64,000 nucleotides of DNA from BJGV01 sp964194745 (GTDB taxonomy: Bacteria; Pseudomonadota; Gammaproteobacteria; Burkholderiales; Nitrosomonadaceae): positions 1,054,001 through 1,118,000 of the forward strand of contig OZ252054.1 in assembly GCA_965248035.1 (NCBI GenBank), in the 5' to 3' direction. Position numbers and translations under genes: made by a program. Under the pieces are notes generated by a model. The model saw only the letters and a list, made by a program, of their open reading frames with translations, was not told where the DNA came from and did no database searches. This document shows, piece by piece, positions 56,280 through 64,000 of this stretch. Numbering within the stretch: position 1 is the first letter of the stretch; every line of letters begins with the position of its first letter.

Positions 56280-57554
56280 ATGAGAATCCTTATTAAAAAC
56301 GGGCGTGTGATAGACCCTAAAAACGGTATGGATGCTGTCAACGATGTATTTATCATTGCTGGAAAGATCGTTGCTATAGGCGCTGAGCCTACTCGTTTTC
56401 AGGCCAACCACATAATCGATGCAAAAGGGCTGATAGTATGCCCAGGTCTGGTGGACTTATCAGTGCGTTTGCGTGAGCCAGGCCTTGAATACAAGGCCAC
56501 GCTTGAATCTGAAATGAGAGCAGCAGTAGCGGGGGGTGTCACTAGTCTTGCATGTCCTCCTGATACCGATCCGCCGCTAGATGAACCGGGATTAGTGGAG
56601 ATGTTAAAGCACCGCGCTAAGAGTCTAAATCTGGCTCATGTCTATCCTATTGGTGCTCTAACTCAGGGCTTGAAAGGCAAACGGTTGACAGAAATGGCTG
56701 AATTGCACGACGCTGGCTGCATCGCTTTTGGTCAATCCGAGAAACTGCTTCTTGATACGCGAGTGATGATGCGGGCAATGCAATATGCTTCTACCTTTGG
56801 CTTTAGTGTTTGGTTGCGCCCTGAGGATGCAGGTATTGCTAACAGCGGGGTAGCCCACGATGGTGAAGTGGCGACCCGATTAGGTTTGCCAGCGATCCCG
56901 GTGTGCGCGGAAATCATTGCCTTGTCGAATATTGTCATAATAGCAAGGGAAACTGGTGCTAAGGTTCATTTATGCAGGGTTTCCAGCGCAGAAGGGGTCG
57001 CCATGATACGTGCTGCAAAACAGCAGGGCTTACCTATCACCTGCGATGTGGCAGCCAATTACATCCATCTTTCAGAAATGGACATTAGTTTCTTCGACTC
57101 TAACTGTCACCTTATTCCGCCATTGCGAGGTTTAAGTGATCGCGACGCGTTACGTGTTGGTTTGATGGACGGGACGATAGACGCGGTATGTTCCGACCAT
57201 GCGCCAGTTGATGAAGATGCGAAACTGCTGCCCTTCGGTGAATCTGAGGCTGGTGCCACGGGCTTGGAATTACTGTTGTCGCTTATATTGAAATGGGCGA
57301 CAGAAATGAAGATTCCGTTGGCTGTGGCGTTGGCTAAAATCACCTCAGAACCCGCTAGATTACTTGGCGTGGAAGCCGGTCATTTGTCTCTAGGCGCCGC
57401 CGCTGACTTGTGCATTTTCGATCCGGGCCAATACTGGAAAGTCGAAGCGATGACGCTTAAAAGCCAAGGTAAGAACACACCATTCCTTGGCATGGAATTG
57501 CAGGGAAGGGTAAAGTATACCTTGTCAAACGGCATTGTCGTATACGAAGATTGA
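56280..57554 (+). CDS. pyrX: Inactive dihydroorotase-like protein (PyrX / PyrC')
   Basis: A 424-residue amidohydrolase-fold protein placed after pyrB. The usual HxH metal motif (as in HVHLREPG) is replaced by LSVRLREPG, and the second set of histidines (TAEVTPHH type) is replaced by TCDVAANYIHL. The aspartate in CSDHAP remains. This matches the non-catalytic dihydroorotase partner that stabilises PyrB, so a catalytic PyrC must be encoded elsewhere. The ATG at 56280 has a weak ribosome site. It completes the ruvX-pyrR-pyrB-pyrX run. Confidence 0.9.
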   Translation: MRILIKNGRVIDPKNGMDAVNDVFIIAGKIVAIGAEPTRFQANHIIDAKGLIVCPGLVDLSVRLREPGLEYKATLESEMRAAVAGGVTSLACPPDTDPPLDEPGLVEMLKHRAKSLNLAHVYPIGALTQGLKGKRLTEMAELHDAGCIAFGQSEKLLLDTRVMMRAMQYASTFGFSVWLRPEDAGIANSGVAHDGEVATRLGLPAIPVCAEIIALSNIVIIARETGAKVHLCRVSSAEGVAMIRAAKQQGLPITCDVAANYIHLSEMDISFFDSNCHLIPPLRGLSDRDALRVGLMDGTIDAVCSDHAPVDEDAKLLPFGESEAGATGLELLLSLILKWATEMKIPLAVALAKITSEPARLLGVEAGHLSLGAAADLCIFDPGQYWKVEAMTLKSQGKNTPFLGMELQGRVKYTLSNGIVVYED

Positions 57555-57616
57555 GCTTTAATTTTAGGCATACATTTTATCCGTAGCCGATATATCTGAA
57601 ACATATCTGGATCAAT

Positions 57617-59713
57617 ATGACTAACCCTTTGCTCGATTTTTCTGGGCTGCCGCGCTTATCGGATATTCGAACTGAACACATCACCCCAGCTGTGGAAGAG
57701 TTGCTAACCCGTAGCCGTTCCATTGTTGCAAAGGTACTTTGCAAAGCCGCTGCACCGACATGGCAGAATTTTGTGCAGCCAATGACGGACGTTCATGAGC
57801 ACCTATTTCGTGCATGGGGTCAGGTGTCACATTTAAATGCAGTAATGAACAGCCCAGAATTGCGTGAGGTGTATAACAGCAATTTACCGATAATTACTAA
57901 ATACTACTCTGAGCTAGCGCAAAACCAAGAATTGTTTGAGAAATTCAAAAAACTTCATGATGACAGCGAATTTGAGCGCCTGAGCTGTGCCCAAAAAATG
58001 ATAGTCGAAAATGAGTTACGAGATTTTCGTCTGGGTGGTGCAGAATTGGAGCCAGAACAAAAGAAGTGCTTTCTCAGTATTCAAGAAGAATTGTCTACAC
58101 TTTCTTCAAGGTTCAGCGATAACCTGCTAGATGCGACTAATAATTTTGTGTTGCATACAGAGAACGTAGAAGACATATCAGGTATCCCGAATGATGTGCT
58201 TCAAACAGCAAGAGAAACGGCCAAAAAGGATGGCGCTTCTGGTTGGAAATTTACGCTGCACGCACCCTCTTATCAGCCGATCATGCAGTATGCTGACAAC
58301 CGGGAGTTACGCAGAAAAATGTATCATGCTTATTCTACACGTGCTAGTGAGATCGAAGCATCTGACCATTGTTCTGGTAGTAAGGCTGATTGGGACAATA
58401 CTCCGCTCATCTACAAGATACTTGAGTTGCGTAAGGAGGAAGCACAGATACTTGGGTTTGATTGCTACGCTGAAGTTTCACTAGCATCAAAAATGGCTTC
58501 CACGCCAAAGCAAACTCTTGATTTTCTTGTTGAGCTGGCTACTAAAGCTAAGCCCCATGCTAAGCTTGATCTGGAAGAATTGTTTCAGTTTGCCTCTGAT
58601 CAACTGAGGCTGAATAAACTTGAATCGTGGGATTTAGCATACGTTAGTGAGAAGTTACGGGTTGATCGCTATGCATTCTCCGATAAGGAGGTAAAACAAT
58701 ACTTCCCTGAAACAAAAGTACTGTCGGGTATGTTCAAGTTGGTTGAAAATCTTTACTGTATAACTATCACTTCAGCGGAAGGGGTCCCGAACGTGCAATT
58801 TTGGCACCCTGATGTAAAATTCTTCAACATCAACGATGCCGATGGAAAATTGATAGGACAATTTTATGTTGATCTGTACGCGCGTACTGGCAAGCAAGGT
58901 GGTGCGTGGATGGACGACGCTATTACCCGCAGGCGAATTGAGACCGGAGGTCATGAGATGCAAACGCCAGTGGCATATCTTAATTGCAATTTTGCAAAGC
59001 CAGTAAACCTCAATGGCCAAATACGACCAGCACTTTTTACCCATGATGAGGTCATAATCCTATTTCATGAATTCGGCCATGGCCTGCATCACCTACTTAC
59101 TCAGATGGAAGAACTAGGTGTCTCTGGTATCAACGGAGTGGAATGGGATGCAGTGGAACTGCCCAGTCAGTATATGGAGAATTTTTGCTGGGAATGGGAA
59201 GTATTGGCTTATATGACACAGCATGTTGATAGCGGTGCACCGCTTCCTCGAGAATTGTTCGACAAAATGCTTGCTGCGAAAAATTTTCAGAGCGGCCTTC
59301 AGACCTTGCGTCAGATAGAGTTTTCACTATTTGACATGCATCTACATTTCGATTTTAATCTGGATGAGGGAAAAACGGTATTGCAGTTACTAGATGAGAT
59401 TCGTGAGCAGGTGGCGGTTATTATTCCACCAGGATTCAATCGTTTCCCCAATAGTTTTTCACACATTTTCGCGGGCGGATACGCAGCGGGTTATTACAGC
59501 TACAAATGGGCAGAAGTACTGTCTGCTGATGCTTATAGTATGTTTGAAGAGAGCGTAGATGGGGTGATGAATGAGAAGATCAGCGCACGTTTTCGTGATG
59601 AAATTCTTGCTGTGGGCGGGAGCCGAACGGCGTTAGAATCGTTTATAGCATTACGTGGGCGTGAGCCGAAAATAGATGCATTGTTACGTCATTGTGGCAT
59701 GGCGGTTAAGTAA
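57617..59713 (+). CDS. prlC: M3-family oligopeptidase A
   Basis: A soluble zinc oligopeptidase of 698 residues. The zinc motif HEFGHGLHH is near residue 480, and the third ligand glutamate region GVEWDAVELPSQYMENF follows. The length and N-terminal LLDFSGLPRLSDIRTEHI pattern match bacterial oligopeptidase A. It degrades short peptides, including signal peptides. It follows pyrX after 62 bp on the same strand. Confidence 0.95.
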   Translation: MTNPLLDFSGLPRLSDIRTEHITPAVEELLTRSRSIVAKVLCKAAAPTWQNFVQPMTDVHEHLFRAWGQVSHLNAVMNSPELREVYNSNLPIITKYYSELAQNQELFEKFKKLHDDSEFERLSCAQKMIVENELRDFRLGGAELEPEQKKCFLSIQEELSTLSSRFSDNLLDATNNFVLHTENVEDISGIPNDVLQTARETAKKDGASGWKFTLHAPSYQPIMQYADNRELRRKMYHAYSTRASEIEASDHCSGSKADWDNTPLIYKILELRKEEAQILGFDCYAEVSLASKMASTPKQTLDFLVELATKAKPHAKLDLEELFQFASDQLRLNKLESWDLAYVSEKLRVDRYAFSDKEVKQYFPETKVLSGMFKLVENLYCITITSAEGVPNVQFWHPDVKFFNINDADGKLIGQFYVDLYARTGKQGGAWMDDAITRRRIETGGHEMQTPVAYLNCNFAKPVNLNGQIRPALFTHDEVIILFHEFGHGLHHLLTQMEELGVSGINGVEWDAVELPSQYMENFCWEWEVLAYMTQHVDSGAPLPRELFDKMLAAKNFQSGLQTLRQIEFSLFDMHLHFDFNLDEGKTVLQLLDEIREQVAVIIPPGFNRFPNSFSHIFAGGYAAGYYSYKWAEVLSADAYSMFEESVDGVMNEKISARFRDEILAVGGSRTALESFIALRGREPKIDALLRHCGMAVK

Positions 59714-59764
59714 ACGACCAAGGGTAAAATGCTTATGCCTGTTACGCAGAAAGGAGAGAATTTG

Positions 59765-60274
59765 ATGAAAGTAGCATATGTTCTAATCCCCCTGTCATTT
59801 CTTCTGGCAGAGATTGCCAGTGCAGCAGAGATGTACCGCTGGGTGGATGCCAATGGTAAGGTACATTACACTGACACCCAGCCACCACTTACAGCGATAA
59901 GTGCACAGAAAAAGGAATTGGGAAATCAAGCAGGAAAAGCGCAAATGCCCTATAGCTTGCAACAGGCCATGAAAAATTTTCCAGTGACTTTATATAACAG
60001 CAAGTGCGGCGAGCCATGCATCAATGCAATAGAGCTTCTAACGAACCGTGGTATTCCGTTTTCTAAGAAAAGCCCTGAGAATAATCCTGCCGATGCGGAG
60101 GCTCTAAAAAAGGCCGTTGGTGGGGAGCTGGTAGTGCCAGTTCTAATTGTTGGAAACGATATACTGAAAGGATTCGAGAAGGGTAGCTGGAACAGCGCAC
60201 TTGATTTGGCGGGTTATCCCAAGAGCTCTGTTTTGCCGAAATCATTCACCACACCAGATTCTGCAGCGGACTAA
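59765..60274 (+). CDS. Exported DUF4124/glutaredoxin-like protein
   Basis: A 169-residue protein. The ATG at 59765 has AAGGAGAG 9 bases upstream and is preferred over the longer 59729 start. A signal peptide ends near EIASAAE. It is followed by a DUF4124 segment (MYRWVDANGKVHYTD) and a thioredoxin/glutaredoxin-like domain (PVTLYNSKCGEPC) with a C-x3-C pair rather than CxxC. The C-terminal LVVPVLIVGNDILKGF fits the fold. A periplasmic disulfide or metal-related role is plausible but unproven. Confidence 0.85.
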   Translation: MKVAYVLIPLSFLLAEIASAAEMYRWVDANGKVHYTDTQPPLTAISAQKKELGNQAGKAQMPYSLQQAMKNFPVTLYNSKCGEPCINAIELLTNRGIPFSKKSPENNPADAEALKKAVGGELVVPVLIVGNDILKGFEKGSWNSALDLAGYPKSSVLPKSFTTPDSAAD

Positions 60275-60460
60275 TCCTCGCTGGAAGCGGTTACTCCGCT
60301 ACATTAGACCCGCAATACAAGCAGATGAAATAAAACTGGTTCTCGATAGAAAGCTGCTAGCGATTTTGTTATTGAAATTTAATAGCATCCTAAAAAAATT
60401 ACTAGGAATGTAGATTTAGGGTAAATTTAAAGCAGGTGCGTTTGCAGATGTTCTACAGTA

Positions 60461-61075
60461 CTATTGTTGCGGGGGTTTCTCTACAGTCTTACTCGGTTTG
60501 CGGCGCAACCAGAAAAAAGCAGCAATACCTCCTCCTGCACCTAGCAACAGTGCAATTTCTATCATACCAATGCCAAAATGTCCGCCATGGCCACCGTCCT
60601 CACCTACATGTATTGGGATGCTGACCGCTGTGCTAATTTTGCCAGCTTTCTCTGTTTCTAGTAGCAGGTTATATTGGCCCCGTTCTTTCAAGTTTACCGC
60701 AAGCGTAATGCTTCCAGATGGGTATGATTTGGCAGGCATAGACATGATCGTATTTCCATCGCTTTGGCCTTCCGTTGCTGATACTAAGCGCACAGCAATC
60801 GGTGTTTCACGAGATTTAGTACCCTGCAGGTCAACGGTTAGAATGTGTTCGCCGACTTCTGGTACGTGATCACAATAGGCATGTGTGGGGGGAAGCTGGC
60901 CCTTTGGTTTTTCATAGGCGTTAAATGAGACAGGAAAGGCTCCTGTTTTTATAGAACAGTCTCCACCGTGGCCCATATGGCCAATCATTAGTTGCGCATG
61001 GGCTGGTAGTGCCACTAGTGATACCAGTACAGCGGCCCATCCTTGATGCAAAATCCACCCAAACGCTATGTTCAT
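60461..61075 (-). CDS. Unknown exported, membrane-anchored protein with His-rich segments
   Basis: A 204-residue product (start at 61075; an upstream in-frame ATG at 61111 is less likely). It has a signal peptide (cleavage near ALPAHA), a short GHMGHGGD motif at the mature N-terminus, a beta-rich domain, a second GEDGGHGGHFG segment and a C-terminal membrane helix with a basic tail (WLRRKP). The histidine clusters suggest metal binding, without proof. It lies convergent with the glutaredoxin-like gene; the 186 bp between them show no strong terminator. Confidence 0.7.
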   Translation of the reverse strand: MNIAFGWILHQGWAAVLVSLVALPAHAQLMIGHMGHGGDCSIKTGAFPVSFNAYEKPKGQLPPTHAYCDHVPEVGEHILTVDLQGTKSRETPIAVRLVSATEGQSDGNTIMSMPAKSYPSGSITLAVNLKERGQYNLLLETEKAGKISTAVSIPIHVGEDGGHGGHFGIGMIEIALLLGAGGGIAAFFWLRRKPSKTVEKPPQQ

Positions 61076-61354
61076 AGTGTTTCCATATATTTTGATTTGT
61101 TGGTTAATCATTTACTCAGCGGTTTTCCTGAGTAAATTTATCGCGTAATTGTATATCAAATAAATCAAGAATGGGAGCGACGCTTAGGTAAGAATTACAC
61201 CAAAATACAGCAACCAACAAGCAACCAATAGACAACCCTAATATGATAATGAGTATGCGACGCAAATACCTTGAAAAGATTCGTAAATCTTATAGTAAGA
61301 CCACGAGGAAGAAAAAAACGTTTATTCTAAGTTAGCGCTGCTTTAAGAACTTGT

Positions 61355-62071
61355 GTGTCAGTATATAATACGCATATCGATAAATTCAAAGTTGAGCCAG
61401 ATACGATCACAATTACGACATTGGGTGACATAAAAACTAACCTTGGTATTTCGACGCATGATATTTGTGTTCAGCATGGCGAAAAAATACTGGCTTCACA
61501 GCTACTTCTCATCAAGGACAAGGGATATGATTTTGCGCCCCCATTTCTGGAAATGACGATTCATCTCTATTTGGTTGGGGTTATGTGGCGTCATGGTGAG
61601 AGCCTTAACTTGGCAACAAATCCTCGTGAACATGCTTTGGCATCACTACACACAATGCTTGTGAAAAAAGGCATGAGTGATAAGAGCGCACAGAAACGAA
61701 TCGAATTTATAAACAATATGTCCCGGACAGAAGACAGTAGTGACGTATTTGCCGTAACTGCCGGTTACCAAGCTATGCTGGATGATAATAGTTTGACCCT
61801 AGTTTTAGAGGAGTATCGTGATGAGATGCGCGTTTCTGGCGCTCTCTGGAGGTTTTATAACCGTGGTAAAAAAATTATGCTCTTCGGTGGGGCTGCTGCA
61901 GCTTTTATTGCGATCTGGTTTGTTACGATTTTCATACCATCAAGTAGCGGGATTATCATACTAGCAGCAGGAGTATTTGCGGCTGTACTGGTTGTCATAC
62001 CAACATTTTTGGTTGGAACTTTGGTATATCGGGTAAAGTTCAAAAAAACACTTGCTTCAACCCTGCCTTGA
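61355..62071 (+). CDS. Unknown protein with two C-terminal membrane segments
   Basis: A 238-residue frame starting at GTG 61355. The first 165 residues look soluble and helical (ASLHTMLVKKGMSDKSAQKR); two hydrophobic segments follow at about 172-193 and 198-223, then a short basic tail. I do not recognise a family. The start is uncertain because no good ribosome-binding site is visible. The gaps on both sides (243 and 218 bp) show nothing else, so it is probably a single-gene unit. Confidence 0.65.
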   Translation: MSVYNTHIDKFKVEPDTITITTLGDIKTNLGISTHDICVQHGEKILASQLLLIKDKGYDFAPPFLEMTIHLYLVGVMWRHGESLNLATNPREHALASLHTMLVKKGMSDKSAQKRIEFINNMSRTEDSSDVFAVTAGYQAMLDDNSLTLVLEEYRDEMRVSGALWRFYNRGKKIMLFGGAAAAFIAIWFVTIFIPSSSGIIILAAGVFAAVLVVIPTFLVGTLVYRVKFKKTLASTLP

Positions 62072-62289
62072 TCATGATTTTTGATGGTGACTTTGGTGCC
62101 GAGTTGCTCGTGGTTGTTTCCCCTTGACTAGTACTACGAGTATTGGGCGGTCTGGTAATTGCTCGAAATCAGAATTCTGTGGAATCACCCTCTTGACGGG
62201 ATCTACGCCAGGGGCGGATGCTGTTACTGGGAAAAGAATAATAATTACCCATACAAATACTTAAAGACATAGTCAATTTAGAGCAAATT

Positions 62290-63177
62290 ATGAGTGCTGT
62301 GATTATAGATGGCAACGCAATTGCTAATGAACTACGAGCCGAGTGGAAGGTTCGCGCCGACAGCCTGACAGAACAAGGTATACAACCAGGACTAGCAGTG
62401 GTCATTGTTGGGAATAATAAGGCTTCCAGTATTTATGTGCGCAACAAGGCGAGGGCTTGTCGTGAAACTGGTATTTATTCCGAGGTACACGAGTTTCCTG
62501 AAAGTGCAAGCGAAAACGAAGTGCTGCGCCGTATTCAGGAGCTGAATGAAAATCCCAAAATCCACGGCATCTTGGTGCAATTGCCATTGCCACGACATTT
62601 TGGAGATAAAAGATTAATTGCTTCCATCGCAGTGGGAAAGGACGTGGATGGATTTCATTTCAACAATATTGGCAAGCTTGTCACTGGTAATGCGGTGTTT
62701 CCGCCTTGTACTCCTTATGGCGTGATGAAAATGTTGGAAAAGAGTGGCATTCAGGTTGAGGGGCAGCATGCGGTAGTGGTAGGGCGCAGCAATATCGTTG
62801 GCAAACCAATGGCGCTAATGTTGTTGGAGAAGGGTGCGACTGTTACCATTTGTACATCGAAAACACGTGATTTAGCAGGACACACAGCTCGTGCCGACAT
62901 TCTGGTGGTGGCAACCGGCAAACCGCGAATGATTACCGCTGACATGGTTAAGCCCAGCGCAACAGTGATAGACGTAGGTATAAACCGCATGCCTAATGGT
63001 AAGCTTGCAGGGGATGTAGATTTTGATTCGATTAAGGAGAAAGCAGGGTATATCACACCAGTACCAGGTGGAGTGGGACCAATGACAATTGCCATGTTGC
63101 TATGTAATACCATTGAGGCAGCAAGTCGTGTTCAAGCGGGGGTTTTGCCACGGATTAACAGGGGTAATAACACGTAA
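62290..63177 (+). CDS. folD: Bifunctional methylene-THF dehydrogenase/cyclohydrolase
   Basis: FolD converts 5,10-methylene-THF to 10-formyl-THF in two steps. The active-site region (SIYVRNKARACRETGI) with its lysine, VQLPLPRHF, PCTPYGVMKML and the NADP-binding VVGRSNIVGKPMALMLL are present, along with the C-terminal PVPGGVGPMTIAMLL. The length of 295 residues is normal. It precedes aceE by 18 bp on the same strand, an arrangement seen in Nitrosomonas-like genomes as far as I recall. Confidence 0.97.
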   Translation: MSAVIIDGNAIANELRAEWKVRADSLTEQGIQPGLAVVIVGNNKASSIYVRNKARACRETGIYSEVHEFPESASENEVLRRIQELNENPKIHGILVQLPLPRHFGDKRLIASIAVGKDVDGFHFNNIGKLVTGNAVFPPCTPYGVMKMLEKSGIQVEGQHAVVVGRSNIVGKPMALMLLEKGATVTICTSKTRDLAGHTARADILVVATGKPRMITADMVKPSATVIDVGINRMPNGKLAGDVDFDSIKEKAGYITPVPGGVGPMTIAMLLCNTIEAASRVQAGVLPRINRGNNT

Positions 63178-63195
63178 CAATTATAAGGTAGAAGC

Positions 63196-64000
63196 ATGGA
63201 ACCTACACCCGATATTGATCCACAGGAAACACAGGAATGGCTTGATGCGCTGGAATCTGTAATAGTGCACGAGGGGACGGAGAGGGCGCATTACTTACTG
63301 GGAAAACTAGTAGAAAAGGCGCGCAGATCTGGTGCTTATCTTCCTTATAGTGCTACTACTGCATACATAAACACTATCCCGCCCGGCAAGGAGGAGAGCT
63401 CCCCTGGAGATCATGCGCTGGAACACCGTATTCGCTCTTACGTACGCTGGAACGCAATGGCAATGGTATTACGCGCAAACAGAAACACAAATGTCGGTGG
63501 CCATATCTCTACCTTTGCATCTGCTGCAACACTCTACGATGTGGGCTATAACCATTTTTGGCACGCTGCCAGCAAGAATCATGGCGGAGACCTGGTGCTC
63601 GTACAAGGGCACTCTTCTCCAGGTATTTATGCTCGCGCTTTTATACTGGGAGAATTGACCGCGGAACAGTTGGATAATTTTCGCCAAGAGGTGGGGGGAA
63701 AGGGTTTATCTTCCTATCCACATCCGTGGCTGATGCCTGATTTCTGGCGATTTCCAACAGTGTCAATGGGGTTGGGGCCTTTGATGGCAATCTACCAGGC
63801 TCGTTTCATGAAATATCTTGACAGTCGTGGTTTGGCCAAGACCGAGGGGCGTAAAGTCTGGGCCCTTATGGGTGACGGTGAAATGGACGAACCTGAATCA
63901 CTGGGTGCTATTTCGTTGGCTTCACGCGAAAATCTGGATAATCTGATATTTATTATTAATTGCAATCTTCAGCGCCTTGATGGACCAGTGCGTGGCAACG
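63196..64000 (+). CDS. aceE: Pyruvate dehydrogenase E1 component, N-terminal part (cut by window end)
   Basis: A frame open from the ATG at 63196 to the window edge (268 codons). The N-terminal DPQETQEWLDALESVI, GGHISTFASAATLYDVGYNHFW, and the thiamine diphosphate region GDGEMDEPES identify the homodimeric E1 of pyruvate dehydrogenase (decarboxylation of pyruvate and acetyl transfer). An AAGG ribosome site lies 8 bases upstream. The rest of the gene is outside the window. Confidence 0.96.
   Translation, partial: MEPTPDIDPQETQEWLDALESVIVHEGTERAHYLLGKLVEKARRSGAYLPYSATTAYINTIPPGKEESSPGDHALEHRIRSYVRWNAMAMVLRANRNTNVGGHISTFASAATLYDVGYNHFWHAASKNHGGDLVLVQGHSSPGIYARAFILGELTAEQLDNFRQEVGGKGLSSYPHPWLMPDFWRFPTVSMGLGPLMAIYQARFMKYLDSRGLAKTEGRKVWALMGDGEMDEPESLGAISLASRENLDNLIFIINCNLQRLDGPVRGN

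Overview
The window looks like a chromosomal segment of a betaproteobacterium, most likely Nitrosomonadales and possibly Nitrosomonas-like. The basis is gene order and protein style: rplM-rpsI-argC with a bactofilin and erpA; nth-rnfB; pilMNOPQ-aroK-aroB-dgt; yqgE-ruvX-pyrR-pyrB-pyrX; and tandem small c-type cytochromes. No ammonia-oxidation gene lies in the window, so the genus is an inference. No tRNA, rRNA or CRISPR array was found.

Layout. 1-7 kb: dnaE tail, L13/S9, argC, a broken DUF6776-like gene, bactofilin, erpA, anmK and an M23 peptidase. 7-16 kb: a dead uup, two cytochromes c, DUF1841, nth, rnfB, pyrD, a TPR protein and the N-degron transferases bpt/aat. 16-25 kb: a glycogen block (glgC, pgi, glgA, glgP) and orn. 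25-33 kb: M48 protease, phhB, broken rsgA, carbonic anhydrase, hemE, dgt, aroB and aroK. 33-41 kb: the pilus assembly operon pilMNOPQ (pilO frameshifted) and mrcA. 41-42 kb: hemB. 42.1-45.9 kb: a mobile element. 46-53 kb: a decaying surface-polysaccharide region (tviB-like dehydrogenase intact; epimerase, lytic transglycosylase, GAF protein and HprK-related kinase broken). 53-64 kb: interrupted yqgE, ruvX, the pyrimidine genes, M3 peptidase, a thioredoxin-fold protein, two unknown proteins, folD and the start of aceE.

The most interesting object is a 3.8-kb IS1595-type element (42113-45898) bounded by perfect 25-bp inverted repeats. One strand carries a transposase, a DNA methyltransferase, an Eco47II-like restriction endonuclease and a 57-aa protein, the first three in overlapping reading frames. 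The opposite strand carries a Panacea-domain antitoxin-like gene overlapping a small two-helix membrane protein gene. A degenerate third end repeat separates the two halves, suggesting that a toxin-antitoxin cassette with its own ends was joined to a restriction-modification transposon. The element sits 31 bp upstream of hemB, and its inverted repeats carry an outward TATAAT.

The second theme is gene decay. Nine genes (DUF6776-like, uup, rsgA, pilO, epimerase, lytic transglycosylase, GAF, HprK-related kinase, yqgE) carry nonsense codons, indels or an insertion. Several lesions are one-base losses in short homopolymers, while essential genes are intact. This fits real reductive decay, but part of it could be sequencing error. 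A roughly 100-bp dispersed non-coding repeat (three copies) and a 110-bp tandem duplication were also found.
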